Source: Glutamicibacter uratoxydans (GTDB lineage Bacteria; Actinomycetota; Actinomycetes; Actinomycetales; Micrococcaceae). From it: DNA of 64,000 nucleotides. The number at the start of each line of letters is the position of its first letter. The stretch's first letter is position 1. Location: NCBI RefSeq assembly GCF_006539925.1, contig NZ_BJNY01000009.1, forward strand, positions 111,647 to 175,646, given 5' to 3'. The translations under genes were made by a program, and so were the position numbers. The notes beneath the pieces are model-generated. The model was not told the origin of the DNA and did not search any database. It saw nothing but the letters and a program-made list of their open reading frames with translations. Below, one piece after another: positions 38,149-46,786 of the stretch.

Positions 38149-38730
38149 ATGTCATTATTTTCGAAAAAGCAGCCTGCTGCACCGCACCAGATCCACATCC
38201 ACTTCGCGCAGCCGATGACAGTGCGCCTGCGCCAGCAGCACGAGCAGGAAATCATCGAACAGCTGCTCCCGCAGTTCAAAGCTTCCGGCAGGCTCACCGC
38301 ATCGGGTACTGCAATCGACGACCAGGAAGAGCCGGTCTCCAGCGACATCTGCTGCGAGGTCGACTGCCCCAACCTGGACAAGCTCGTCGAGGGGCTGCGC
38401 GCTTCCCTGGTCGCCAACGGCATCGCCCGCGGCTCATGGATCGAGGTGGACGGGCAGCGCAGCGGGCTGGGCACCAGCGAGTATGTTCTGCTGCGCACCC
38501 GGCTGGCCGAGGAATCCGACTCCGATCTGGAAGCCACCGTGCTTGCACTGCACCGCGCCCTGGGCGATGGCGCCATCGGCTGGCATGAAGACGTGTACTT
38601 CCGCTTTGACGGACCGGTCTTCGTCTTCAACGGCGACAGCGCCGCGGCAATCACCGAGGCCCTCGGCGCGGAACTGCCCAAGCACCCGCTGATGCGGCGA
38701 GCCGAACTGCTCACCGTCACCACTTCCTAA
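38149..38730 (+). CDS. Hypothetical protein (193 aa)
   Basis: This protein is not recognised. It has no signal peptide or membrane segment. A His-rich opening (PHQIHIHFAQP) is followed by a helix with many Gln/Glu, then mixed alpha/beta segments with ICCEVDCPNLDKLVEGLRASL and GSWIEVDGQRSGLGTSEYVLLRTR. It starts four bases after the VOC stop codon, so it is translated from the same transcript. The gene ends shortly before a GNAT gene with an unusual start. Confidence 0.65.
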   Translation: MSLFSKKQPAAPHQIHIHFAQPMTVRLRQQHEQEIIEQLLPQFKASGRLTASGTAIDDQEEPVSSDICCEVDCPNLDKLVEGLRASLVANGIARGSWIEVDGQRSGLGTSEYVLLRTRLAEESDSDLEATVLALHRALGDGAIGWHEDVYFRFDGPVFVFNGDSAAAITEALGAELPKHPLMRRAELLTVTTS

Positions 38731-38749
38731 CGCACAAGGACAGCGCACC

Positions 38750-39169
38750 ATCTTCACCATTCAGCACTCAGTCATCCCTGCCCGCGAGCAGATCCTCGAC
38801 CTGTACACCTCCGTGGGCTGGAGCGCCTACACGGATCAGCCAGAGGTGTTGCTGTCAGGGATCGAGAATTCGGCATTCGTCGTGACAGCAGTTGACGGCC
38901 AGGGCAGGCTCCTCGGCCTGGCCCGCGCCATCTCCGATGACGCAACCATCTGCTACGTGCAGGACATCCTGGTGCGCCCGCAGGAGCAGGGCCGAGGCAT
39001 CGGACGGAAGCTGCTCGACGAGATCCTGCAGCGCTATTCGCATCTTCGCCAGACCGTGCTCATCACCGATGACGAACCCCAGCAGCGCGCCTTCTACCAG
39101 GCGCTCGGCTTCACCGAAGGCTCGGAGGTCGAATTCGGGCCTACCCGGGTCTTCGTCCAGTTTCGCTAG
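38750..39169 (+). CDS. GNAT-family N-acetyltransferase, probable AUC start
   Basis: The frame encodes IFTIQHSVIPAREQILDLYTSVGWSAYTDQ followed by VVTAVDGQGRLLGLARAIS and the acetyl-CoA loop QDILVRPQEQGRGIGRKLLDEIL (Q/RxxGxG/A), with RAFYQALGF near the end. Homologous GNATs begin with the MFTIQHS... type of N-terminus, and the first 21 residues here form the expected first strand and helix. There is no ATG, GTG or TTG before the GTG at 38813, but AAGGA (38736-38740) lies nine bases before ATC at 38750. An AUC start is therefore likely, unless the gene has lost its start. With the alternative start 38813 the fold would be clipped. Confidence 0.75.
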   Translation: MFTIQHSVIPAREQILDLYTSVGWSAYTDQPEVLLSGIENSAFVVTAVDGQGRLLGLARAISDDATICYVQDILVRPQEQGRGIGRKLLDEILQRYSHLRQTVLITDDEPQQRAFYQALGFTEGSEVEFGPTRVFVQFR

Positions 39170-39240
39170 ATCCCGCCGCCTGAACAACGCAGGCCCGAAC
39201 CATAATCTCCTATTCAGACTCCGCTGCTCTGTCCCAAGCT

Positions 39241-41814
39241 TCAGCCCTGTCTCAACAGGGCAGAGGAATTCCCCCTATCCTGGCCATGGACCCGACGGCG
39301 CAGCCTGCCCATGATGAACATGACCAGAGCCCAGTAGAGCACGCCGGCAGCCAGGGAACCGACCAGTGCCGCCACTGGGTGCAGCTGGAGCAATGGAGGA
39401 TAGACCAGCCAGTGGGTGAGGTAGATGAACAGCGAAGCGCTGGCAAGCCAGGCCACCGCTTTCTGCAGCCCTAATGGCACAGGAATGCTGCGAACCCAGA
39501 TCAAGACCAGCACCCCTACCAGCACCGTTGATTCGCGCGACGGGTCGTTGAAGCACCCGGGGATGCTGAGTACCGCCAGCAAACTCAGTGCAAGCCGCTG
39601 CCATCGTCCTCGCGCCGCAGCAATAGCCCAGCCCATGGCAAAGAGCCACAGTGCAGGCCCGGAATTGGGCACTTCCAGGTCGATGAGTTGGAAGCGGCTG
39701 GCCAGCCCGAAAGCTGTCAAGGCCAACGGGTAGACCATCGGGATGCGCCGCTGCAGCCGTCCGATAGCAGGGATTGCAAGCAGCAAGGACATGCACACCA
39801 AGAGGTAGGTGATCACCTCCACAAACCAGAAATGCCACTGTGTGGTGACCTCCTGCGGTCCAATCAGCGCATTGAGCAGGAACAGGTTGGCCACGCTGTA
39901 GTGGTCGGTAAACAGGTAGCCCACAGCGATAAAGGCAACGCTCGGCAGCACAATTCGGCTGATGCTCTCTATCTGGCGGCGCAGCCGCTTCAGACCTTGG
40001 CCGCCCAGCTGGAAGCGGGCGAAGTTATAGCCGGCTACGGCCAGCAGCAAGTGTGCGCTTCCCTCCCAGTGAAACAGGCCGATGTGGGTTCCTACGATCA
40101 GCACAATTCCCACGGCGCGCAGCACAATGCTGCTCTCCATCGGTGCGAACAGTTTTCTCCATCGCGGTGCGGCGCGTCCGGAGCGTTCAAGCTGTTCCAG
40201 TTCGGCCACAGTACGCAGGTGCCAGTCCTGAGGCAGGGCGCCCAGGGCGTCTTCCAAGCTGACTGAGACCGCTACATAAGACAGCGAATCCCCGCCCAAG
40301 GAGACGAAGCTGTCGCCATCGCCCACTACTGGCACTTCCAGGTGCACGGCAAAAATTTCCCGCACTCCGCGTCTGGCCTGGTCGGCCTGCGTCGGGGCGG
40401 CGGAAAGCGGCGCAGAGGATTGCGCCAAATCAAGCACCGCACGGTAGTCCGGTTTACCGTTCTCCAGCCGCGGCAGTTCTGGCACCGCGGCGATCTGCAG
40501 TGCGCCACGCGGGATGCCGAGGTCTGAGGCCAGCATCTTCTTCAGCAGCCCGGCATCGTGCTCTTGAGGCACGGCAATCACCAGCTTGTCGTCGGTGCCG
40601 GCAGCAAGCGCAGTCACGCCCAGCTCGTCAAGCAGCTGTTCAATGCGGCCAAGATCCAGTCGCAGACCGGCAATTTTGATGAAGCGGCTGCGCCGGCCCA
40701 CTACTTCGAATAACCCGTCGGCATGTTGGCGAGCCAAGTCGCCAGTGCGCAGTTCGGTGATGGTGCGACCCTGCGCCAGGTCGGCAGGCGCCAGCGCGTA
40801 GCCCAGCATCACGTTCGGTCCGGCATAGACCAATTCGCCGTGCTCCAAGCCCTCCACCGCTTCGATGCGGAACCTGCCTCCTGGTATCGGCACTCCGATG
40901 CGTCCCGGATGCTGCTGTGCAAGTTTCGGAGGCAGATAGGCCATCCGCGCGGTGGCCTCGGTCTGCCCGTACATGACAAACAGCTCCCAGCCTTGCCGCT
41001 CCCCAAGCTGAGCGTACCGGCGTACCAGCGGCGGTGCCAGCCGGCCGCCGGCTTGAGTTACATACCGCAGGCTGGGCAGTTCCATTCCCTCGAAATTGAC
41101 GCGCTCCAGCAGGTCGAAAGTGTAGGGAACAGCTGCGAAGGAAGTGGCTTCATGCCTCTTGAACAGCTCCCAGAAGCAGGGATCCACCACTGAGGTATCT
41201 GTCAGCACCAGCGCGGCCCCGCGCAGCAGGTGGCTGTTGATGACCGACAGTCCGTAGCAGTAGGACATTGGCAACGCTGTGATCGCCCGGTCTTCCTGGG
41301 ACAGGTTCAGATACTCTGCAATGGATTCCGCGTTGGCCTGTACGTTCTCATGGGATAGGCGCACAAGTTTCGGCGACCCGGTGGACCCTGAGGTGCTCAG
41401 CAGCAAGGCTAGGTCGGGGTGCAGATCGTGCACGGTGCCACTGCGCAGTTCCTGAATCCGCGGCTCACCGGCACCGGAACCGGTGGACAAGACTACGTCA
41501 GGCTCGAAGATTCGGCGCAGGGATTCGCTGGCCGCCGGCTTGTCTGCAGGCACCAGCATCAGCGGGTGGCCGCCGGCCAGTGCTGCCAGATAGGCGATGA
41601 CAGCATCTATGGTGTTCTCCGCTTCGAGCAGCAGCAGCCGGCGCACAGTGCCTAGGCGTTCGCCGACCTCGGCGACCTTGGCCGCCAGCTGCTCATAGCT
41701 CAACGTTCCCTGGTCGGTGATCAGCGCGGGACGCCGCCCGTGGCGGTGCAGCTGGGCCGCAAAGTCAACAGCTAGGGTATTCAGGCGCCCGTCAGCGGGC
41801 AGGGTGATGGACAC
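39241..41814 (-). CDS. Adenylation / carrier-protein / membrane acyltransferase fusion (NRPS-like)
   Basis: This 857-residue protein has three parts. Residues about 30-460 are an ANL adenylation domain: TSGSTGSPK (141-149), YGQTEAT (282-288), TGDL (357-360) and the catalytic Lys454 in ENGKPDY. Residues about 480-545 are a carrier protein with phosphopantetheine Ser510 in SLGGDSLSY. Residues about 563-850 hold nine or so hydrophobic helices that resemble acyltransferase-3 proteins (RAVGIVLIVGTHIGLFHW with Arg-x10-His, and a C-terminal SLFIYLTHWLVYPPLL). It would activate an acid, tether it and pass it to an acceptor across the membrane. It is the last gene of the iron-controlled operon, 11 bases after fbpC; GTG start. 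Substrate and acceptor are unknown. Confidence 0.85.
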   Translation of the reverse strand: MSITLPADGRLNTLAVDFAAQLHRHGRRPALITDQGTLSYEQLAAKVAEVGERLGTVRRLLLLEAENTIDAVIAYLAALAGGHPLMLVPADKPAASESLRRIFEPDVVLSTGSGAGEPRIQELRSGTVHDLHPDLALLLSTSGSTGSPKLVRLSHENVQANAESIAEYLNLSQEDRAITALPMSYCYGLSVINSHLLRGAALVLTDTSVVDPCFWELFKRHEATSFAAVPYTFDLLERVNFEGMELPSLRYVTQAGGRLAPPLVRRYAQLGERQGWELFVMYGQTEATARMAYLPPKLAQQHPGRIGVPIPGGRFRIEAVEGLEHGELVYAGPNVMLGYALAPADLAQGRTITELRTGDLARQHADGLFEVVGRRSRFIKIAGLRLDLGRIEQLLDELGVTALAAGTDDKLVIAVPQEHDAGLLKKMLASDLGIPRGALQIAAVPELPRLENGKPDYRAVLDLAQSSAPLSAAPTQADQARRGVREIFAVHLEVPVVGDGDSFVSLGGDSLSYVAVSVSLEDALGALPQDWHLRTVAELEQLERSGRAAPRWRKLFAPMESSIVLRAVGIVLIVGTHIGLFHWEGSAHLLLAVAGYNFARFQLGGQGLKRLRRQIESISRIVLPSVAFIAVGYLFTDHYSVANLFLLNALIGPQEVTTQWHFWFVEVITYLLVCMSLLLAIPAIGRLQRRIPMVYPLALTAFGLASRFQLIDLEVPNSGPALWLFAMGWAIAAARGRWQRLALSLLAVLSIPGCFNDPSRESTVLVGVLVLIWVRSIPVPLGLQKAVAWLASASLFIYLTHWLVYPPLLQLHPVAALVGSLAAGVLYWALVMFIMGRLRRRVHGQDRGNSSALLRQG

Positions 41815-41825
41815 GAGTGGACTTT

Positions 41826-42965
41826 CTAGGGTGCAGTGATGGACTTGCGCGCGTCCGACGGTGCATCAAGCACCGGCGCGGACGGACTGATGGTGCCGGC
41901 AGAGCGTTCCCCGCCGCGCAGCACTGTGGGGGTAGTTCCCTGGCTGATCCGTGCGGCGACGCGCTGGCCAGGAGCAAACCTCGCCGGGTGCATCTGCAGC
42001 GAGTGCACGCTCTGCCCTGAGGCGAGCCGCACATGGTGCAGGGTAAATGCTCCGCGGTATTCGCTGGATATCACTGTGGCGTTTCCGTGCTCGTCGGCGG
42101 ACAGCGATACCTCGTGCGGGCGGAGCACCACTTCCAGCTGTTGGGCGGCGTCCGGCCAGCTGCCGGGGAGCCGGCCAAGTTCGCAGTGCAGCTGTCCATC
42201 GCTGAATTCAGCGGACAGGAAATCAGCATCGCCCATGAACGTGGCGACGAATCGGCTTGCAGGGTTTTCGAAAACTTCCTCGGGCGCGCCGGCCTGCTCA
42301 ATTCGCCCGTTGCGCATCACCACCACGCGGTCGCCGAAGGACAGGGCCTCGGTCTGGTCGTGGGTGACAAGTATTGCGGTGGTTCCTGTGGACCTCAATA
42401 CAGCTTCCACATCGCCGCGCACCCGGGCGCGCAGGGTCTCGTCAAGGCTTGAGAACGGTTCATCCAGCAGCACGACAGCGGGGTTGGGGGCCAGCGCGCG
42501 AGCCAGAGCCACACGCTGCTGCTCGCCTCCAGAGAGCTCGTGCGGATAGCGCTCGGCCAGGTGGGACAGGCGCACCAGCTCCAGCACCTCGGCCACCCGC
42601 GCCCGGCGGCTGGAGGCTGGTACTTTCTGCAGGCCGAAAGCAATGTTCCCGGCCACAGAGAGGTTCGGGAACAGTGCGTGGTCCTGGAAGACCAGGCCCA
42701 CCTGGCGATGCTCAGGCTGCTTGAAGTTCCGGCGGTCGGCGGCCACCTTGCCGGCGATGGTGATCGCTCCGGCGTCGGGGCGCTCCAGCCCAGCGATCAG
42801 CCGCAGCAGGGTGGACTTGCCGCAGCCGGAAGGACCGATGATGGTGACCAGTTCGCCGGACCGCACGCTCAGCTCCAGTCCAGTGGCGGCTGCCACCTTG
42901 CCGTAGCTGCGGTGCACTTCGCGCAGCTCAAGTGCCGGGGCGGCAGAATCAGGTGCCAGGATCAC
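41826..42965 (-). CDS. fbpC: Ferric iron ABC transporter ATP-binding protein
   Basis: This 379-residue ATPase has Walker A GPSGCGKST, Q-loop VFQDHALFPN, signature LSGGEQQRVALARAL, Walker B VVLLDEP and switch His in VTHDQTEAL, then a C-terminal TOBE-like regulatory part (ATVISSEYRGAFTLHHVRL). It resembles FbpC/PotA-type ATPases. The GTG at 42965 shares four bases (GTGA) with the permease stop and has AAGGAGG seven bases before. Longer in-frame forms reach into the permease gene. It energises the import of iron bound by the lipoprotein encoded first in the operon. Confidence 0.9.
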   Translation of the reverse strand: MILAPDSAAPALELREVHRSYGKVAAATGLELSVRSGELVTIIGPSGCGKSTLLRLIAGLERPDAGAITIAGKVAADRRNFKQPEHRQVGLVFQDHALFPNLSVAGNIAFGLQKVPASSRRARVAEVLELVRLSHLAERYPHELSGGEQQRVALARALAPNPAVVLLDEPFSSLDETLRARVRGDVEAVLRSTGTTAILVTHDQTEALSFGDRVVVMRNGRIEQAGAPEEVFENPASRFVATFMGDADFLSAEFSDGQLHCELGRLPGSWPDAAQQLEVVLRPHEVSLSADEHGNATVISSEYRGAFTLHHVRLASGQSVHSLQMHPARFAPGQRVAARISQGTTPTVLRGGERSAGTISPSAPVLDAPSDARKSITAP

Positions 42966-44650
42966 GCCGGGACCTCCTTGTCGGTTTTGCCGGCGGCCCG
43001 CCGGAAGATCAGATAGACCGGGATAGTCGCCAACGCAACGACTCCAAGGGCCGGCAGCGCGGCCTTGTCCCAAAAGTTCTCGCGAGCCAGTTCATAGACC
43101 CAGACCGAGACCGTGGTGAAGCCGAAGGGGCGCAGCAGCAATACCAGGGGCAGCTCTTTGACTGCATCTATGGCCACCAGCACCACCGCGATCATCACCC
43201 CGCGCCGGGCCAGCGGCAGGTGCACGCGGCCCAGCAGCCGGATCGGTCCGGCACCCAGACTGAGCGCTGAAGCAGTGAGCGAGGGTGGAATCTTGGCGAA
43301 GCTGGCATCTACTGACTGGTAGGCAGGAGCCAAAAAGCGCACAACGTAGGCGAACAGGATCCCTAGCACCGATCCGGTGACCAGCAGCCCGGTGCCGCCG
43401 GGAATTCCCGCAGCTTTCAGAAGGTCGTCAAGAGCAGAGAAGCTGAGCAGCACTCCGATCCCGATGACCGCCCCGGGCACCGCATAGCCGAAGGTCGTGG
43501 CCTGAGCTGCCGCGGCTACCAGCGGCCCGCCGCCCAGGCGCAGGCTGTGGACGATGACCAGCGCCAGCACCACCGTGGCCAGCGCAGCTACGCAGGCAAC
43601 TGCAACGCTGTTGGCCAGGTACTGGGTAAGCCGCGGATCCATCAGCTGGCTTCCGTGGCGCAGCTGTTCGCGCAGCGCCCAGGCGGCCAGCTGGAGGACG
43701 GGACCGGCGAAAGCTACGGCAAACACCAGCAGTCCGGTGGCCGTGGCAAGCCAAGCCAGAGGACCGTTCAGCCGCTGAGGCTCCAAGCCCTGCCCGCGCC
43801 CGCCCTTCTGATGGAACTGCGAGCGTCCGCGCAGCAGCCGCTCGCCGCCAAGCACTGCCACCGCAAAAAGCAGCACCAGCACCGACAGTTGGGTGGCGGC
43901 GTTGAAGTCGAAGCTGCCTTTCCAGACCAGGTAGACGCCCACCGCCACGGTCTGCACATTGAAATACTGCACGGTGGCAAAATCGGTGAGCGTCTCCATC
44001 ATCACTAGCGCCAGGCCCGCAGCGAGCGAAGGGCGGGCCAACGGCAGGATCACCCGCCGCAGTCCGCGCCAGCGTCCGGCGCCCAGAGTGCGGGCGGCGT
44101 CATAGGTTGTCCGACCCTGTTCCGCGAAGGCCGAGCGGGCCAGCAGGTAAACGTAGGGGTAGAGCGTCAGCGACATCACCATGATGGCCGCCGGCAGCGA
44201 ACGCATCTGCGGCAGCCACGTACCGGGGCCGAGAAGAGAACGCAGCATGTCCTGTACCGGGCCGCCCACATCGAAGGTCGCAAGGAAAACGAAGCTGAGA
44301 ATATAGGCCGGCATTGCCAGGGGAAGCACAAGCGCCCAGCTGAGCAGCTCGCGCAAGGGGAATCGATAGGCGGTCACCAGCCAGGCCAGGCCTCCGCCCA
44401 ACAGCAGGGTGCCGGTGCCGACGCCCACCAGCAGCAGCGCGGTGGTGCCGATCATAGCCCAGACATCGCGTGGCAGCGACTCGCTGGTCAGGCTGCCCAG
44501 CCCTTGGACCAGTACCGCCGCCACAGGTGCGACAACGAAGCAGGCGATCAGCACGACCGCCAGCGACCATGCAGTCCGCCCTCGTCCCCTGAGGATTCCT
44601 CTCCGCGAGATCCGTGTAGCGGGTGCTTCACTCGTGGAGGGCAGGCTCAC
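42962..44650 (-). CDS. fbpB: Ferric iron ABC transporter permease (fused two-domain type)
   Basis: This permease of 562 residues has about twelve membrane helices in two homologous halves, each with a binding-protein-dependent transport signature: DAARTLGAGRWRGLRRVILPLARP near 195 and ASALSLGAGPIRLLGRVHLPLARRG near 475 (EAA-like loops). This matches the double-length FbpB/SfuB permeases. The GTG start at 44650 overlaps the stop of fbpA by four bases (GTGA) and its own stop overlaps fbpC in the same way, so the three are translationally coupled. Substrate assignment rests on the neighbouring binding protein and the iron box. Confidence 0.92.
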   Translation of the reverse strand: MSLPSTSEAPATRISRRGILRGRGRTAWSLAVVLIACFVVAPVAAVLVQGLGSLTSESLPRDVWAMIGTTALLLVGVGTGTLLLGGGLAWLVTAYRFPLRELLSWALVLPLAMPAYILSFVFLATFDVGGPVQDMLRSLLGPGTWLPQMRSLPAAIMVMSLTLYPYVYLLARSAFAEQGRTTYDAARTLGAGRWRGLRRVILPLARPSLAAGLALVMMETLTDFATVQYFNVQTVAVGVYLVWKGSFDFNAATQLSVLVLLFAVAVLGGERLLRGRSQFHQKGGRGQGLEPQRLNGPLAWLATATGLLVFAVAFAGPVLQLAAWALREQLRHGSQLMDPRLTQYLANSVAVACVAALATVVLALVIVHSLRLGGGPLVAAAAQATTFGYAVPGAVIGIGVLLSFSALDDLLKAAGIPGGTGLLVTGSVLGILFAYVVRFLAPAYQSVDASFAKIPPSLTASALSLGAGPIRLLGRVHLPLARRGVMIAVVLVAIDAVKELPLVLLLRPFGFTTVSVWVYELARENFWDKAALPALGVVALATIPVYLIFRRAAGKTDKEVPA

Positions 44651-45675
44651 TTGTAATCAGCCGCCGCGAGCAGTTCGATGGCCTTGGCGTTCAGATCGCC
44701 GTAAGCCTCCGCGTTCAGCGGCATGCGCTTGAAGTCGCCGAATTCTGCGATCACTGGCTCAGGCTTGGCCTCAGGGTTGACAGGATACTCATGGTTGCCG
44801 TCGACGAACGGGTTCTGCCCGGTAGTGGCCAGCCATTCAATCAGCTGCTGCGCCTGCTCCGGGTTGTCGGAGGAGGCAACCACTCCCGCCCCGGAGATGT
44901 TCACATGTGTTCCGGCCCCCTGCTGGCTGGCCCAGTACAGCTTCACGTTCAGGTCTGGGTTGTCGGCCAGCGTCCGAGCCAAGTAGTAGTGGTTGTTGAT
45001 GCCCACGTCGCAGGATCCGGCATCGATTGCCTCCAGCAGCAGGACATCGTTGCCCATGATCTGCACATCGTTAGCCACCCAGCCCTCGACAATCTTCAGC
45101 GTTTTGTCGTAGCCATGCAGATCGATCAGGCTGGCGACCAGCGACTGGGTATATGCGGAAGTTGCGTCGCGCATACACAGCCGCCCCTTCCACTTCTTGT
45201 CTGCAAGCCCTGCATAGCTGTCGACCTGGTCAAAGTCCTTCGGGCTGACCTTGTCTGGGTTGTAGGTCAGCGTGCGTGCACGCATCGCTAGTCCGAACCA
45301 GCGGCCTTGTGCATCGCGTAGATCCTCGGGCACCGCTTCTTCGAGGGCAGCAGAGTTCACTGGGGCAAGCACATCTTGACGGGCGGCGTTCCAAAGGTTG
45401 CCGGCATCCACTGTCATGAACACGTCTGCTGGCGAATTTTCGCCTTCAGCCTTAATGCGCTCCAGCAGCTCAGCATCGTCTCCAGAAATAAATTCCACGG
45501 AGATGCCCGTCTGATCCTGAAACTCGCCAAACGCGCCTTCTAGGTCATAGTGGCGGGCCGAGTAGATCTGGAGGTCGGCCTTCGGCTGGCCGATTCCCAT
45601 GACCCCGCAGCCGGTCAATGCCATGGTGGGGACGGCTAATGCGGCCAAAGCGGCTAGCAGTTTAGGACGGGTCAA
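44647..45675 (-). CDS. fbpA: Ferric iron ABC transporter substrate-binding lipoprotein
   Basis: This 342-residue periplasmic-type binding protein has a lipoprotein signal (MALTGC, lipid Cys at residue 23) and is tethered outside the membrane. The opening LQIYSARHYDLEGAFGEFQDQTGI and GDDAELLERIKAEGENSPADVFMTVDAG are typical of FbpA/FutA ferric-binding proteins. Tyr residues in YSARHY and NNHYYLAR are candidate iron ligands. The start is TTG at 45675 with AGGAGA five bases before. The DtxR/IdeR box 38 bases upstream predicts expression when iron is scarce. It is the first gene of a four-gene operon. Confidence 0.92.
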   Translation of the reverse strand: MTRPKLLAALAALAVPTMALTGCGVMGIGQPKADLQIYSARHYDLEGAFGEFQDQTGISVEFISGDDAELLERIKAEGENSPADVFMTVDAGNLWNAARQDVLAPVNSAALEEAVPEDLRDAQGRWFGLAMRARTLTYNPDKVSPKDFDQVDSYAGLADKKWKGRLCMRDATSAYTQSLVASLIDLHGYDKTLKIVEGWVANDVQIMGNDVLLLEAIDAGSCDVGINNHYYLARTLADNPDLNVKLYWASQQGAGTHVNISGAGVVASSDNPEQAQQLIEWLATTGQNPFVDGNHEYPVNPEAKPEPVIAEFGDFKRMPLNAEAYGDLNAKAIELLAAADYK

Positions 45676-45712
45676 AGGGCTCTCCTCGTACGGCGATGCA
45701 AGTGATGTGAAA

Positions 45713-45731
45713 CTAGGTTAGCCTAACCGAA
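45713..45731 (-). promoter_or_regulatory. DtxR/IdeR iron box of the fbp operon
   Basis: CTAGGTTAGCCTAACCGAA matches the DtxR/IdeR consensus TTAGGTTAGCCTAACCTAA at 17 of 19 positions and is centred 47 bases before the fbpA start. Iron-loaded repressor bound here would shut off the whole four-gene operon. Confidence 0.9.
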
Positions 45732-46126
45732 AAGAATAGGGGGATCCCATCTTTGCGCATTCCCCGGATCGCAATGCTTCCGCAGACTCACCGAATCTCG
45801 AACGGGAAGTCCGCGCGCCGCCGACATCTGCCGTGACCACACCTGTTCCAAATCCCCGTATTTCTCGCCGAGCGATGATGGCTTGCAAAAAGATGTTCCA
45901 CCTTTACCCATAAAGTCCTTCCCAACACCTGCCGCAAGCACTGTTGAAGCACTCCCTGCGGTCCGCGGCTTTTGGCCAGAGGCACCCGGCAACATCTTTT
46001 AATGTGACGCACATCATGAAGGTTGTGATCCTTGGACGGATGAATGCGTCGTATGTCAGTTGGCGATTTTTGAGAACCGATCAAGCTGAATCTCGAACAT
46101 GAGGCCCAGTCGCCTAGGCTGGAACC
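45732..46126. other. Intergenic region between the fbp operon and a hydrolase gene
   Basis: About 395 bases carry no convincing gene. One short minus-strand frame (45788-46084) has no family resemblance. TGTGA-N6-TCATG at 46003-46018 is an imperfect CRP/GlxR-like site, with eight of ten half-site positions matching, upstream of the hydrolase gene. Confidence 0.4.
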
Positions 46127-46786
46127 ATGAGCCTTGAACTATCGATCCCGTTCAACGACAACCAGCTGAGCGCACTGTTGGACACCGCCGAGAACAGCGT
46201 TGCCCTGTTGATTCTGGCTCATGGTTCAGGGGCCGGCAAGGACCACGAGTTCATGGCCGGCTACGCCCAGGCGGTGGCGGAACTGGGCATCAGCGTGCTG
46301 CGCTTCAACTTCCCTTATATGGACGCGGGGAAGAAGTTCCCGGACAAGGCTCCGACCACCATCACCGCATGGCAGCAGGTGCGCAATTGGGCCGGGCAGG
46401 AAGCCGCGGCAGGCCTGCCGGTCTTTACCGCCGGAAAATCCTTCGGCGGTCGCATGGCATCGCTCGCCGCCGCCGAAGGGATGGAGACCCGGGGACTGGT
46501 CTTCTTGGGCTATCCGCTGCATGCGCCGAAGAAGGAAGAGAAGCTGCGCGATGAGCATCTCTACCCGCTGGAGGTTCCCATGCTGTTCCTTGAGGGAACC
46601 AAGGATCCCTTCGCGAACCCCGAGATCATGAAAGCCGTGGCCGCCAAGCTGCCCACCGCTTCGCTGGCGTGGTTTGAGGGCGGAAACCATTCCTTCAAGG
46701 TCGCCCGGTCCGGGCGCACCGCGGCCCAGGACGGCGCCTGGCTGGCGCCGCGGACCAATGAGTTCATCCGCTCCCTGCTTGGCTAG
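46127..46786 (+). CDS. Alpha/beta hydrolase (KANL3/Tex30-like)
   Basis: This 219-residue hydrolase has the oxyanion segment LAHGSGAGKDHEFM near residue 30, the nucleophile elbow GKSFGGR (Ser near 107), an acid in LFLEGTKDPFANPE and His in GGNHSF. These together form a full triad. The family has dienelactone-hydrolase-like topology, but its substrates are unknown. The last base of its TAG stop and the convergent AAA gene's stop overlap in CTAG. Confidence 0.83.
   Translation: MSLELSIPFNDNQLSALLDTAENSVALLILAHGSGAGKDHEFMAGYAQAVAELGISVLRFNFPYMDAGKKFPDKAPTTITAWQQVRNWAGQEAAAGLPVFTAGKSFGGRMASLAAAEGMETRGLVFLGYPLHAPKKEEKLRDEHLYPLEVPMLFLEGTKDPFANPEIMKAVAAKLPTASLAWFEGGNHSFKVARSGRTAAQDGAWLAPRTNEFIRSLLG

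Noticed and set aside
45788..46084. A 98-codon minus-strand frame between fbpA and the hydrolase gene
   Set aside because: No ribosome site, no family resemblance and many His/Cys/Arg residues, as in random translation.
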